Of a stretch of 64,000 bases of DNA, positions 26,998 through 35,749 are shown one piece after another. The stretch is from GCA-958296115 sp965222445 (GTDB taxonomy: Bacteria > Chloroflexota > Dehalococcoidia > Lucifugimonadales > CAJWER01). Both the position numbers and the translations under genes were made by a program. The stretch is taken from the NCBI GenBank assembly GCA_965222445.1, contig CBDCTY010000001.1:124001-188000 (forward strand). Reading direction: 5' to 3'. Below the pieces are notes generated by a model that was given only the letters and a program-made list of their open reading frames with translations, was not told the origin of the DNA and made no database searches. Position 1 is the stretch's first letter. The number at the start of each line of letters is the position of its first letter.

Positions 26998-29466
26998 ATG
27001 CCTGACGACACGCTGCCGAGGCACGCTAGAGCGGTCGTCGTTGGCGCGGGGATCGTCGGTTGCAGCGTGGCCTACCACCTGACGAAGCTTGGGTGGCGCG
27101 ACATCGTCGTCGTCGATCAGGGCCCGCTCTTCGAGACCGGCGGCTCGACGTCCCACGCGCCGGGTCTCGTGTTCCAGATCAACCCCTCGAAGACCATGAC
27201 GAGCTTCGCAAGCTACTCCGTTGACCTATGGTCACGGCTGGAGCTTGACGGCGTTCCATGCGCCAAGGCCGTGGGCAGCATGGAGGTGGCCTGGACGCCG
27301 GAGCGCTTGGACGACCTGAAACGGAAGGTAGGGCTCGGCCAGAGCTGGGGCGTCGAAGCCCAGATGCTCGGCGCCGCCGAAACGCGCGGCCTCTTCCCCA
27401 TGCTCTCGGAGCGCGTCCTGGGGGCGATGTACGTGCCGTCGGACATCCAGACGAGGGCGACCAGGCCGGCTGAGGCAATGGCGCGGGAGGCCGAGCGCAA
27501 AGGCGCGGCGTTCTACGGCAACGTAAAGGTCACCGGCTTCGGGATCGACGACGGGCGCGTCACGACTGTCCACACCGCCCGCGGGGACATCGAGACGGAG
27601 CTCGTGGTCTCCGCCGTCGGCATCTGGGCGCCCAGACTGTGCGCTTTGGCCGGCGTGCCCATACCGTTGTCGCCGATGCAGCACATCTACGCGGTTACCA
27701 CCCCGTTGGCGGGGCTGGCGGGCGCGGCCGAGGAAATTTCCTTGCCGTTCTTGCGCCACCAGGACAAGTCCATGTACTTCCGGCAGGTGGGCGAGGCGAT
27801 CGGCATAGGGTCGTACCGGCACGAACCCCTGCTTGTGGAGGCCGACGACATCCCGGAACACTGGGGGGCTCCCACTGGTCCGGCCGAGATGCCCTTTACG
27901 CCCGACCACTTCCAGAACGCGATGACGGCGGCGCGGGAGGTAATGCCCAGCGTCGAGGACGCTGGCCTGACCCGCAAGTTCAACGGCCTGTTCTCGTTCA
28001 CCACCGACGGCTTTCCCGTGCTTGGGGAATCGCCCCAGGTGCGCGGCTTCTGGTCGGCGCAGGCCGTGTGGTTAACCCACGCAGGAGGCGTCGGCAGGGC
28101 GGTCGCCGAGTGGATCGTGAACGGCGAGCCGACCGCCGACCTCCGAGAATGCGACATCAGGCGCTTCCACCCGCACGCGCTCAGCCGACCGTACGTCCGG
28201 GAGCGCGCCGCTCAGCAGTACCGCGAGGTGTACGACATCATCCACCCGCGGCAGCAGTTGAGCAGTCCGCGAAACATTCGCCTGACGCCCTTCTTCGCCC
28301 GGCAGCAGGAGCTTGGCGCCGTCTTCTTCGAGAACGCGGGATGGGAGCGCCCCCAGTGGTACGAGGCCAACGTGGGCCTCCCCGACTCCCTCACCGTCAC
28401 AGGCGAATCGCGCGCGGGCTGGGAGGCGCGTGAATGGTCGCCAACGGTTGCGGCGGAGCACGTAGCCACCCGGGAGCGTGTGGCCCTCTTCGACCTCACA
28501 CCATTCGCCAAGTTCGAGGTGACGGGCTCCGGCGCGCTCGGCGCGCTCCAGCGCCTTGCCTCCAACCAGATGGACAGGCCTATCGGGTCGATCACGTACA
28601 CTTCTATGCTCACGCCGAGCGGTGGGATCAAGTGCGACCTCACGGTTACGCGGCTCGCTGAGGAGCGTTTCCTGGTGGTCACCGGTGGAGCCATGGGACT
28701 CCACGACCTGGACTGGATCCGGTCGCATCTACCGGACGACCGCGCGGCGAGCGTCGCTGACGTCTCGTCGGGGCTATGTTGTATCGGTCTGTGGGGGCCG
28801 AGGGCCCGCGAGCTGCTCGCCAGTGTCTGCGACGACGACATGAGCAACGACGGCTTTCCGTACATGACCGCCAAGCCCATAACCGTGGGAGATGTCCCCT
28901 CGCTGGCCCTGCGCATCTCCTACGTCGGCGAGCTTGGGTGGGAGATATACGCCTCCGCCGAGCATGGTCTGCGGCTGTGGGATGCACTTTGGGAGGCGGG
29001 CCGGCCGCTCGGCCTCATCGCCGCGGGCGGCGGCGCCTTCGAGTCGCTTCGGCTGGAGAAGGGCTACCGTCTCTGGGGAAACGACATCCACACTGAGTAC
29101 AACCCATACGAGGCGGGCATAGGATTCGCGGTGAGGACGAGCAAGGGCGACTTCATTGGCAGGGACGCCCTACGGACGTCGCGAGCGCGGGGCCTGACCC
29201 GCAGGCTGTGCTGCATGACCTTCGACGATCCGTGCTCCGTGGTCGTGGGCAAGGAGCCTATCCTGGACGGCGACCGGGTGCTTGGCTACGTGACCAGCGC
29301 CACCTACGGCCACTCCATAGGCAGGGGCATCGTTTACGGCTATTTGCCCATCGACTACGCCGAGGTGGGAACGCGCGTCGACATCCTCTACTTTGGCGAG
29401 CGCCTCCCGGCGACCGTGGCGGAAGAGCCCCTATACGATCCGGCCGGCATCCGTATGAAGGCATGA
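26998..29466 (+). CDS. FAD-dependent oxidoreductase / GcvT fusion, dimethylglycine or sarcosine dehydrogenase type
   Basis: The 822-aa protein starts at ATG 26998 after GAGGAGG. Residues 12-30 form a Rossmann dinucleotide fold (VVVGAGIVGCSVAYHL). The GGSTSHAPGL segment near residues 48-57 matches the motif whose His (here His53) binds FAD covalently in dimethylglycine and sarcosine dehydrogenases. Residues about 430-815 form a folate-binding GcvT/aminomethyltransferase domain (TYTSMLTPSGGIKCDLTV, SYVGELGWEIY, LEKGYRLWGNDI). Such fusions oxidise N-methyl amines and pass the one-carbon unit to tetrahydrofolate. The true substrate is unknown because this group is large and varied in environmental bacteria. 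It is 172 bp ahead of the sugar-type operon and may be co-transcribed with it. Confidence 0.88.
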   Translation: MPDDTLPRHARAVVVGAGIVGCSVAYHLTKLGWRDIVVVDQGPLFETGGSTSHAPGLVFQINPSKTMTSFASYSVDLWSRLELDGVPCAKAVGSMEVAWTPERLDDLKRKVGLGQSWGVEAQMLGAAETRGLFPMLSERVLGAMYVPSDIQTRATRPAEAMAREAERKGAAFYGNVKVTGFGIDDGRVTTVHTARGDIETELVVSAVGIWAPRLCALAGVPIPLSPMQHIYAVTTPLAGLAGAAEEISLPFLRHQDKSMYFRQVGEAIGIGSYRHEPLLVEADDIPEHWGAPTGPAEMPFTPDHFQNAMTAAREVMPSVEDAGLTRKFNGLFSFTTDGFPVLGESPQVRGFWSAQAVWLTHAGGVGRAVAEWIVNGEPTADLRECDIRRFHPHALSRPYVRERAAQQYREVYDIIHPRQQLSSPRNIRLTPFFARQQELGAVFFENAGWERPQWYEANVGLPDSLTVTGESRAGWEAREWSPTVAAEHVATRERVALFDLTPFAKFEVTGSGALGALQRLASNQMDRPIGSITYTSMLTPSGGIKCDLTVTRLAEERFLVVTGGAMGLHDLDWIRSHLPDDRAASVADVSSGLCCIGLWGPRARELLASVCDDDMSNDGFPYMTAKPITVGDVPSLALRISYVGELGWEIYASAEHGLRLWDALWEAGRPLGLIAAGGGAFESLRLEKGYRLWGNDIHTEYNPYEAGIGFAVRTSKGDFIGRDALRTSRARGLTRRLCCMTFDDPCSVVVGKEPILDGDRVLGYVTSATYGHSIGRGIVYGYLPIDYAEVGTRVDILYFGERLPATVAEEPLYDPAGIRMKA

Positions 29467-29637
29467 GCCGGCCTGGGCTCTTGGCTTTCGGGCGTCATGC
29501 CGGATTGGCACAACAAGCCCGTTCAACTTGGAGGCAACCTGGATGACGCGGACTCTGCCAATCCTTCCGGCGCCGCTTTGGCTGGCGAGCGTCGGTCCGG
29601 GTGCATTCGCGCCGGCTCGGCGCGAGGGCGCGTAACT

Positions 29638-30654
29638 GTGGTGAGGCTCGCGCCCGAAACGGCCGGACGTACCCGAGGGCTCATTCTCGCGCCCTTTGAC
29701 GAGGGGGAGTTGCGACGTCTGTCTGGCCGGCTCGACGTTGAGAGCGAGAGCTGGATGGACTCGCTGCGGATGCACGTCCCGGACGAGCTCGCGGCGAAAT
29801 TGAACGGCATAGGGGCCTCGGTCCTGGTGGTAGAGGTGGACTTCGTCTTCGAGGAGGTATTCGAGGCGGTTCCGAATCTCGAGTTCGTTGGGATTTGCAG
29901 GGCCGCCACGAACCACGTCGACATAGATGCCGCCACGGCCAGCGGCGTCGCGGTCGTCAACACCCCCGGGAGGAACGCCCAAGCCGTGGCGGAGCACGCC
30001 CTCGGACTGATGCTGGCGCTGGCGAGGCGCATCCCGGAGAGCCACAACTACGTCACGGGAGGCCGATGGCTCAATCCCCTGGGGCCGTACGTCGAGCTGC
30101 GGGGACTGGAGCTGGCTGGCAGGACGATGGGCATCGTGGGCTTCGGCGCCATCGGACGGCGGCTGGGGGAGATGGCGACCGCGGTCGGCATGACGTGCGT
30201 CGCCCACGACCCATTCGTGGACGCCCCACCGGTCGGCATCTCCATGCGGCAGCTGGACGAGGTGCTGGCCGGCTCGGACTTCGTGTCCATTCACGCGCCG
30301 ATGAACGCCGAGACCGAAGGGCTGATCGACTCCCGCGGGCTCGCACTCATGAAGCCGACCGCGTTCCTGGTGAACCTCTCCGACGCGAGGATAGTGGACC
30401 GGGACGGCCTGGCGGCGGCGCTTCAAAGCAGGGCGATCGCGGGCGCCGCGCTCGATGTCTTCGAGACCCATCCGATCGCCCCGGACCACCCGCTGCTGGC
30501 GCTCGACAACGTGATCTTGACCCCCCACCTGGGCGGAGCGACCGAGGAGACTATCGGACGCTATTCCAGGATGATGGCCGGCGACATAGTGCGGTTCCTG
30601 GATGGCGTCAGACCCGTGAACCTCGTCAACCCCGCCGTCTGGGCGGCGCGGTGA
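29638..30654 (+). CDS. D-isomer-specific 2-hydroxyacid dehydrogenase family protein
   Basis: NAD(P)-dependent oxidoreductase interconverting 2-hydroxy and 2-oxo acids. The nucleotide-binding motif is GIVGFGAIGRRLGEM. The catalytic set is Arg in FVGICRAATNHVD, Glu in ALDVFETHPIAPDHPLL and His in LTPHLGGATEET, all present. From GTG 29638 (or the adjacent GTG 29641) the product is about 338 aa, normal for the family, preceded by a GAGGG-like site. The frame is open back to ATG 29497, but the extra 47 residues are low-complexity and unlike the family. The stop overlaps the start of the kinase gene by 4 nt (GTGA), which implies translational coupling. Confidence 0.85.
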   Translation: MVRLAPETAGRTRGLILAPFDEGELRRLSGRLDVESESWMDSLRMHVPDELAAKLNGIGASVLVVEVDFVFEEVFEAVPNLEFVGICRAATNHVDIDAATASGVAVVNTPGRNAQAVAEHALGLMLALARRIPESHNYVTGGRWLNPLGPYVELRGLELAGRTMGIVGFGAIGRRLGEMATAVGMTCVAHDPFVDAPPVGISMRQLDEVLAGSDFVSIHAPMNAETEGLIDSRGLALMKPTAFLVNLSDARIVDRDGLAAALQSRAIAGAALDVFETHPIAPDHPLLALDNVILTPHLGGATEETIGRYSRMMAGDIVRFLDGVRPVNLVNPAVWAAR

Positions 30655-32156
30655 GCGGCAGCCGGTTCGTTGTCGTGGTGGACGCCGGGTCGACACGGAT
30701 TCGATGCTTCGTGTTCGACTCGAACGGTGGTGTGGTCACGCAGCGCTCCGCTGAATGGAGCTACCTCGACCCCGGTGCGGTGTCGCCCTATGCCCGTGAG
30801 CTGGACGCCGAGAGTGTCTGGGCGTCGACGTCGCGGCTCGTCGCGGAGTGCGTCGGTGACAGCAGGGTGGAGGCCCGCCGTATTGCGGCCGTCACGGTCA
30901 CAAGCCAGCGGCAGGCGGTCGTGTTCCTCGACAGGGATGGGCGCGTTCTCTACGCGGGCCCGAACGTAGACCTCAGGGCGATTTTCGAGGGAGCGGCCAT
31001 CGACGACGCAATGGGGAGCCGTGTCTTCGAAGTCACGGGTAGACTGCCTTCCTTCCTGTTCACGCCGGCCAGACTGCGCTGGTTCATGCAGAACAGGCCG
31101 GACGTGTACGAAAGGATAGACCGGGTCGTCACATTGGCGGACTGGCTGCGGTGGAAGCTGTCGGGAGAGCTCGCGAGCGAGGCCACGCTGGCGGCTGAGG
31201 CGGGCCTGCTCGACGTCCGAACGCGTCGATGGTGCGCGGAGCTGTTCGCCGAGATTGGGGTCCGGGCCAACTGCGGGGTGACCATAGAGCGCGCGGGCGC
31301 GGTCGTCGGAGCAGTGCGTCGTGAGCCCGCGGGCCTCACCGGCCTTCCCGTGGATGTCCCCGTTGTCGTGTCGGCCGCGGACACGCAGTGCGGCCTTCTT
31401 GGGCTGGGCGTCGGCCGCGCGGGACAGGTGGGGGTCGTCGCGGGATGGAGCATACCCCTGCTCATGCTCACGGATGCGCCGGCCTACGACGCGGGACGGC
31501 GTACCTGGACGGGCTGCTACGTGGAGGAGTCGCTTTGGAGTCTGGAGAGCACTTGCGGCGACGCGGGCAACTCGTACCGCTGGCTCGCGGATACCATGTG
31601 GGCCGGTGAGACCAGGCCGTTCGACCGCATGGACGCGGCCGCACGGGGCGTGGGGGCAGGGTCGGACGGCGTCCTGGCGTTTCTGGGGGCGTCGCGGATG
31701 GACATGGGCAGGGTCGGCCTGCGGGCGGGCGGGTTGATCTTTCCGGTACCCCTGACCTTTGGCGGCATCGGGCGCGGGCACGTGGCGAGGGCGGCCCTCG
31801 AGGCGATATCGTTCGCGGTGCGGGCGAATCTCGAACAGCTCGAATCGCTGAGCGGCGTCGCCGCGTCCAGGGTGGCGGTGGGAGGCGGCATGACGGCCAC
31901 GTCCTCATGGGTGGAGATGCTGCCGAACGTGCTTGGACGTCCGGTCGAAGTGGCCTCGGCCCCGCACGTCACAGCGTCTGGGGCGTACGTCACGGCAGTT
32001 GCGGCGCTGGACGGCCTCGATTCGCTATTGGGCCGGGCGGAGGTGAGCACGGCGTCTACGACGATCGATCCGAGCCCCGTCGACTCTGCGGAGTACGAGG
32101 ACCTCTATGGACGCTGGACTGAAGTGGCCCGACATCTGGAAGCGTCCGGAGTGTAG
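30651..32156 (+). CDS. FGGY-family carbohydrate kinase
   Basis: The 501-aa protein starts at GTG 30651, overlapping the previous TGA. It has the N-terminal phosphate-binding motif VVVDAGSTRIRCFVFD, a central SAADTQCGLLGLGVG segment with the catalytic-type Asp, and a C-terminal VGGGMTATSSWVEMLPNVLG signature. This is the two-domain actin-like fold of xylulose, rhamnulose, fuculose and AI-2 kinases. It would phosphorylate a sugar or sugar derivative that the aldolase encoded 10 bp downstream could cleave. The exact substrate is not predictable; the residues are not close enough to any one named kinase for me to assign a symbol. Confidence 0.85.
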   Translation: MSGSRFVVVVDAGSTRIRCFVFDSNGGVVTQRSAEWSYLDPGAVSPYARELDAESVWASTSRLVAECVGDSRVEARRIAAVTVTSQRQAVVFLDRDGRVLYAGPNVDLRAIFEGAAIDDAMGSRVFEVTGRLPSFLFTPARLRWFMQNRPDVYERIDRVVTLADWLRWKLSGELASEATLAAEAGLLDVRTRRWCAELFAEIGVRANCGVTIERAGAVVGAVRREPAGLTGLPVDVPVVVSAADTQCGLLGLGVGRAGQVGVVAGWSIPLLMLTDAPAYDAGRRTWTGCYVEESLWSLESTCGDAGNSYRWLADTMWAGETRPFDRMDAAARGVGAGSDGVLAFLGASRMDMGRVGLRAGGLIFPVPLTFGGIGRGHVARAALEAISFAVRANLEQLESLSGVAASRVAVGGGMTATSSWVEMLPNVLGRPVEVASAPHVTASGAYVTAVAALDGLDSLLGRAEVSTASTTIDPSPVDSAEYEDLYGRWTEVARHLEASGV

Positions 32157-32165
32157 TGCTACGCT

Positions 32166-32834
32166 ATGACCATGGACGCAGCCAAGCGCCAGGTCGCCGA
32201 GGTCTCCAGGAAGATGGCGGAGCTGGGCCTCGTCTCGGGGACGAGCGGAAACGTCAGCGCGCGGCTGCCGGACGGCCTCATCGCCATCACGCCCATGGGC
32301 AGGAGCTGCGAAGAGCTGTCGGAAGACGACATAGTCGTCGTGGACGGCGACCTTTTCCCCGTGGACGGCGATCTAAACCCGTCGTCCGAGTCCCTGCTGC
32401 ACGCGGCGATCTACGAGGCGCGCCCGGACGTCGGGGGTATCGTACACACCCACGCGGTGTACTCGAGCGCGGCGGCCGTGGCCGGTCTGGCGATACCGCC
32501 CATCGTCGACGAGATGGTGGTCGCATTGGGGGGAGATGTGAGGGTGTCCGAATACGCGCCACCGGCCTCGCAGGAGGTTGCCGAGCGTGTGTGCGCGGCC
32601 TTGGGGACCCGCGACGCCGCACTCATCCGCAACCACGGCGCGGTGGGGGTAGGCGCAAGCCCAGCATCCGCGCTGGAGGCGTCGATCCTGACCGAGCGGG
32701 CCGCCAAGATATTCGTTCTCTCTTCGATTCTGGGCCGTCCCGGCACGTTGCCGGACGACGTGGTGGCATCCGAAGCCGCCATATTCGAGATGAGAAGGAC
32801 CGCGCGCCGCGGAGCAAGCGCACTGGCCTCGTAG
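32166..32834 (+). CDS. class II aldolase/adducin family protein
   Basis: The 222-aa protein matches the L-fuculose-1-phosphate aldolase / L-ribulose-5-phosphate 4-epimerase fold. It has the phosphate-binding GLVSGTSGNVSAR and TPMG segments, an acidic SSESLLH motif, the zinc-binding HTHAVYS pair and a third metal ligand in LIRNHGAVG. These enzymes make or break a C-C bond next to a sugar phosphate. Placed just after a sugar kinase, it most likely cleaves the kinase product. ATG 32166 and ATG 32172 are both possible starts. Confidence 0.87.
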   Translation: MTMDAAKRQVAEVSRKMAELGLVSGTSGNVSARLPDGLIAITPMGRSCEELSEDDIVVVDGDLFPVDGDLNPSSESLLHAAIYEARPDVGGIVHTHAVYSSAAAVAGLAIPPIVDEMVVALGGDVRVSEYAPPASQEVAERVCAALGTRDAALIRNHGAVGVGASPASALEASILTERAAKIFVLSSILGRPGTLPDDVVASEAAIFEMRRTARRGASALAS

Positions 32835-32865
32835 CGACCGGCTCCGCACTCTGGAGGACTGACGC

Positions 32866-33237
32866 ATGGTTTCCGTACCCGGATTCATTCTTCGCCGCCT
32901 GTACGTCAAAGGCAGCCTGAACAACGCCGCGGGTGGCTTCGAGTTCGAGCTCAAGAACGGCCTGGGCTCAGGCTACTCGACCAGGATGTGGCCGCTGAAG
33001 CTCGACGGTCGGGAGCTCCCGGCCGAGAGGAGCTACTTTACCATCGGCGGCAAGGAGACCTCCTTCAGCGACGTGTCTCAAGACAACACCTTCACCCTGG
33101 AGATCAACAAGACGATCACCATCTGGGCGGACGGCGAGACTCTGGATCCGGGAGTGCACACCGTCGAGATGGCGTTCGACGTTCCCGGCCTGGGCACGAT
33201 GAGGTTCGACTTCACCGACGAACTGGCGGATGGCTGA
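32866..33237 (+). CDS. DUF6379 / C-glycoside deglycosidase beta-subunit-like protein
   Basis: The 123-aa beta-rich protein starts at ATG 32866, eight bases after GGAGG. The segments RRLYVKGSLNNAAGGFEFELKN, LKLDGRELP and LDPGVHTVEMAFDVPGLG resemble the small subunit of bacterial C-glycoside deglycosidases, which pairs with a TIM-barrel isomerase-like alpha subunit to split C-C bonds between sugar and aglycone. No alpha subunit gene is present in this window, so the partner is encoded elsewhere or the protein has another use. The assignment rests on remembered family features and is moderate. Its end overlaps the next gene by 8 nt. Confidence 0.55.
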   Translation: MVSVPGFILRRLYVKGSLNNAAGGFEFELKNGLGSGYSTRMWPLKLDGRELPAERSYFTIGGKETSFSDVSQDNTFTLEINKTITIWADGETLDPGVHTVEMAFDVPGLGTMRFDFTDELADG

Positions 33238-34177
33238 GGGCCCCCACCGGATCGCGGTCACGGGCGCCTCGGGATACGTCGGGACGGTGCTGATTCGGCA
33301 CCTGGTGGAGCGCGAGGACGTCGGCGGTATCCTGGCAATCGACGTGAGGGAGCCGACCTCGTCCTTCGGAGCCAAAGTGTCGTTCGTGCGGCAGGACGTG
33401 TCCAGGCCTTTCCCGGGGCTGTTCGCGGACCATGAGGTGGACACGGTCGTGCACCTGGCGTACGTGCTGTGGCAGGGCAGGGACCGCGAAACTAACCGGC
33501 GGGTCAACGTGGGCGGTACGCGCAACACGCTCGACGCCTGCCGCCGGGGCGGGGTAGGGCGCATAGTCTACCTGAGCAGCACGAGCGTGTACGGGGCGCA
33601 CCCCGATAACCCGGACGTCCCGACCGAGGAGACGCCGCCCCGGCCCATAGCCGGGTTCCATTACAGCGAGGACAAGCTGGAGTCGGAGCGGCTTCTGGAA
33701 GAGTTCACCTCGGCTTACAACGGGGCTACCGTGTGCGTCCTGAGGTGCTGCCCGATCATGGGGCCCAACGCCGACAACTTCATTGCCCGCGCGTTCGACA
33801 AGCCATTTCTCGTCGCCGTCTCCGGCGCGAATCCGCCGATGCAGCTCATCCACGAGGAGGACGCCGTTCGCTGCCTCGCGCAGGCCGTGATGGGCAACGC
33901 TGAGGGTCTGTATAATCTGGCGGGAGCCGGGTCGATACGTTGGGACGAGATGGCGGCCGCGCGCGGCCGTCCGGTCATCTCGTTGCCGGCGTGGCTGCTG
34001 TACCCGGCCACGCAGCTAACATGGGCGCTCAGACTACAGTCGGACTCGCCGGCGATGGGTCTCGACTTTGTCCGCTATCCGTGGCTCGCGGGCACGGATA
34101 AGATAGCTCGCGAGACGGGCTTCAGGCCGCAATTCTCGTCGAGAGACGCGTGGGAGTCTCACGTCCGGAGTGCATAG
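33230..34177 (+). CDS. NAD-dependent epimerase/dehydratase (extended SDR)
   Basis: The 315-aa protein starts at ATG 33230 inside the end of the previous gene. The N-terminal ITGASG-type motif is TGASGYVG. The active site has the Ser/Thr segment YLSSTSVYG and the YxxxK pair in YSEDK. PMQLIHEEDAVRC is typical of UDP-sugar and related epimerases. It may epimerise, oxidise or dehydrate the operon's sugar substrate or a nucleotide sugar. It is the last gene of the plus-strand operon; the next gene is convergent, 15 bp away. Confidence 0.85.
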   Translation: MAEGPHRIAVTGASGYVGTVLIRHLVEREDVGGILAIDVREPTSSFGAKVSFVRQDVSRPFPGLFADHEVDTVVHLAYVLWQGRDRETNRRVNVGGTRNTLDACRRGGVGRIVYLSSTSVYGAHPDNPDVPTEETPPRPIAGFHYSEDKLESERLLEEFTSAYNGATVCVLRCCPIMGPNADNFIARAFDKPFLVAVSGANPPMQLIHEEDAVRCLAQAVMGNAEGLYNLAGAGSIRWDEMAAARGRPVISLPAWLLYPATQLTWALRLQSDSPAMGLDFVRYPWLAGTDKIARETGFRPQFSSRDAWESHVRSA

Positions 34178-34192
34178 AAGCCACAGGGCCAG

Positions 34193-34651
34193 CTAAGTTC
34201 CCTGTTCGAGGCTCTCGAGCGTCCGCAGCGCGGTCTGCACGTGGCCGGAGATCATGATCTCGTTGTGGAAAACGTTCCTGATTGTGCCGCCGCCGTCGAT
34301 GACGTAGGTCACTCGGGACGTGCCCAGCCCGAAGCGGCGGCGCACGTCATAATGTCGGCGTATCTCCCCTGTTGAGTCGCTTCCCAGGCCGAATCGAGTC
34401 TGGACGGAGTCGCCGAAGCGCTTCAGCCTGTCGACGCCGTCGGTGCTGATGCCGACGACGATGGCATTGTTGGCTGTGATGATGTCGTACGACTCACAGA
34501 ACCCCCCGACCTCGGCCGTGCAGCCGTGGGTGAAGGCCCGAGGGTAAAAGAAGAGCACCACGTTTCGGCCAAGGTGTTCCGAGAGCGTGAATTGCTCGCC
34601 GGAACCGAGTGTGACCGTGAAGTCCGGAGCTTGAGCGCCTACCTCTAGCAT
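34193..34651 (-). CDS. peroxiredoxin (AhpC/TSA, BCP-like)
   Basis: The 152-aa thioredoxin-fold protein begins MLEVGAQAPDFTV. The active-site segment FFYPRAFTHGCTAEVGGF corresponds to the PxxxTxxC block of Bcp/PrxQ peroxiredoxins with the peroxidatic Cys in HGCT. A second Cys five residues on, in GGFC, could act as resolving Cys in the PrxQ manner. It would reduce peroxides in the cytoplasm. It is encoded downstream of the DtxR-type regulator in the same direction (about 60 bp gap), so peroxide defence may be controlled together with iron. Confidence 0.85.
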   Translation of the reverse strand: MLEVGAQAPDFTVTLGSGEQFTLSEHLGRNVVLFFYPRAFTHGCTAEVGGFCESYDIITANNAIVVGISTDGVDRLKRFGDSVQTRFGLGSDSTGEIRRHYDVRRRFGLGTSRVTYVIDGGGTIRNVFHNEIMISGHVQTALRTLESLEQGT

Positions 34652-34714
34652 CGTCTGATGGTCTCGCCTCGGCGGCCGCGTTCGGTCGGACAGTCGACCC
34701 GCAAACGAGCCAAG

Positions 34715-35443
34715 TCAGTCACCAGCGGCGCGGACCCAGATCTTCGAGCCTATTTCGTAGCTGAAGGCGACCGCGTTCTCGTTGCAGACCAGGGTGATCA
34801 CTCCCCTGCTGGTGGCCGCCTCTTCAATCGTGAGCGTCTCGCCGGGGATGACGCTGTTCGCCACGAGGTACTCCAACAGTGACTGGTCGTCCTCCGGGAT
34901 CCTGTCGACGACCAGCTCCTTGCCGGGTGCGGCCTGATCGAGCGATATCGCGTCTTTGGGTGTGCTGTAGCCGCTGCCCGGAACGGGATGCCCGAACGGG
35001 CACGTCGTTGGATTTCCGAGCTTCGCCACGATGTTCTCTTCGAGTTCCGGGGAGATCGCGTGCTCGAGCCGGTGGGCTTCTTCGTGGGCCTTGGCGAGGT
35101 CCACGCCGAGGAGGTCCACGACCATGCGCTCCGCCAGCCTGTGCCTTCGCACGATGCTCTCCGCGGACTGACGGCCCTCCCGCGTCAGGATCACGCCCGT
35201 CCGCTGGTCGGACTCCACGAGGCCCTCACGGCTCATCCGGCGGATCATCGCGCTCACCGAGGGGAGCGACGTGCCGAGCCCCTCGGCAACCGGCAGCGTC
35301 CTCAGGTGGTCCGCAAGCTGCGTCAGGCTCAGCCGGGGCTGCTGTTCGCGCAGCCGGAAGATCGACAGCAGATAGTTCTCCGTCGACATCGACAGACGTG
35401 TCTCTTCCGAGCTCGTGCGTTCTTTCTTGGCTCTGGCGGACAT
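34715..35443 (-). CDS. DtxR-family metal-dependent transcriptional regulator
   Basis: From ATG 35443 the protein is 242 aa. It has a winged-helix N-terminal domain (ENYLLSIFRL, LGTSLPSVSAMIRRMSREGLV), the metal-binding dimerisation domain (RHRLAERMVVDLLGVDLAKAHEEAHRLEHAISPELEE, TCPFGHPVPG) and a C-terminal FeoA/SH3-like domain. The HEEAHRLEHAIS segment and CPFGHP carry the canonical metal ligands. The frame is open 64 codons further upstream, but that part is unlike the family. Family members repress iron or manganese uptake genes when metal is bound. It is divergent from an Fe(III) ABC transporter, the probable target. Confidence 0.87.
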   Translation of the reverse strand: MSARAKKERTSSEETRLSMSTENYLLSIFRLREQQPRLSLTQLADHLRTLPVAEGLGTSLPSVSAMIRRMSREGLVESDQRTGVILTREGRQSAESIVRRHRLAERMVVDLLGVDLAKAHEEAHRLEHAISPELEENIVAKLGNPTTCPFGHPVPGSGYSTPKDAISLDQAAPGKELVVDRIPEDDQSLLEYLVANSVIPGETLTIEEAATSRGVITLVCNENAVAFSYEIGSKIWVRAAGD

Positions 35444-35480
35444 TTCCTGCTCGTTCGACAAACTGGGTTGTACCAGTGAA

Positions 35481-35508
35481 GTTATCAAATCAGTACGGGC
35501 CCGGTCAA
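35481..35508 (-). promoter_or_regulatory. predicted promoter of the DtxR-family gene
   Basis: On the minus strand TTGACC (35508-35503) and GATAAC (35486-35481) are 16 bp apart, about 40 nt from ATG 35443. Confidence 0.4.
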
Positions 35509-35628
35509 TTCTTCGCTGGCCGTTCAGCTGGCGGTGCCGGGGTTGGGACGCTTCCGTTCGCGGCTCGGCGATGCGGTATGCCCAGGGCGCGGGAAGCGGT
35601 ACGCCCGCATCGGCAATGGCGATAAGTC

Positions 35629-35657
35629 TTGACATTCACGCTACACATATACATACT
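35629..35657 (+). promoter_or_regulatory. predicted promoter of the Fe(III) ABC transporter genes
   Basis: A perfect TTGACA (35629-35634) is followed after exactly 17 bp by CATACT (35652-35657). The permease start is about 90 nt downstream. An AT-rich CTAA...TTAG pair at 35657-35675 lies just after the -10 box, where a DtxR-type repressor could bind. That operator is only a guess. Confidence 0.5.
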
Positions 35658-35749
35658 AACTCACGGTCTATTAGCGTATGGTTGAATGAGCGTTGTCGTC
35701 AGGAACAGTTCGGGTCCTTGCATGAAAAGCCCTGTGGAATCGGGAGCCG

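Noticed and set aside
29497..29637. N-terminal extension of the 2-hydroxyacid dehydrogenase from ATG 29497
   Set aside because: The extra 47 residues are low-complexity and unlike the family; tandem GTG codons at 29638 and 29641 give a normal-length protein.
26998..34177. Assigning a named pathway, such as apiose, erythronate or fucose catabolism, to the operon
   Set aside because: Kinase, aldolase and dehydrogenase families are too broad, and no residue pattern singles out one substrate.
35657..35675. CTAA...TTAG pair as a DtxR operator
   Set aside because: Arms are only four bases and do not match the known DtxR/IdeR consensus, so it is mentioned only as a possibility with the promoter.
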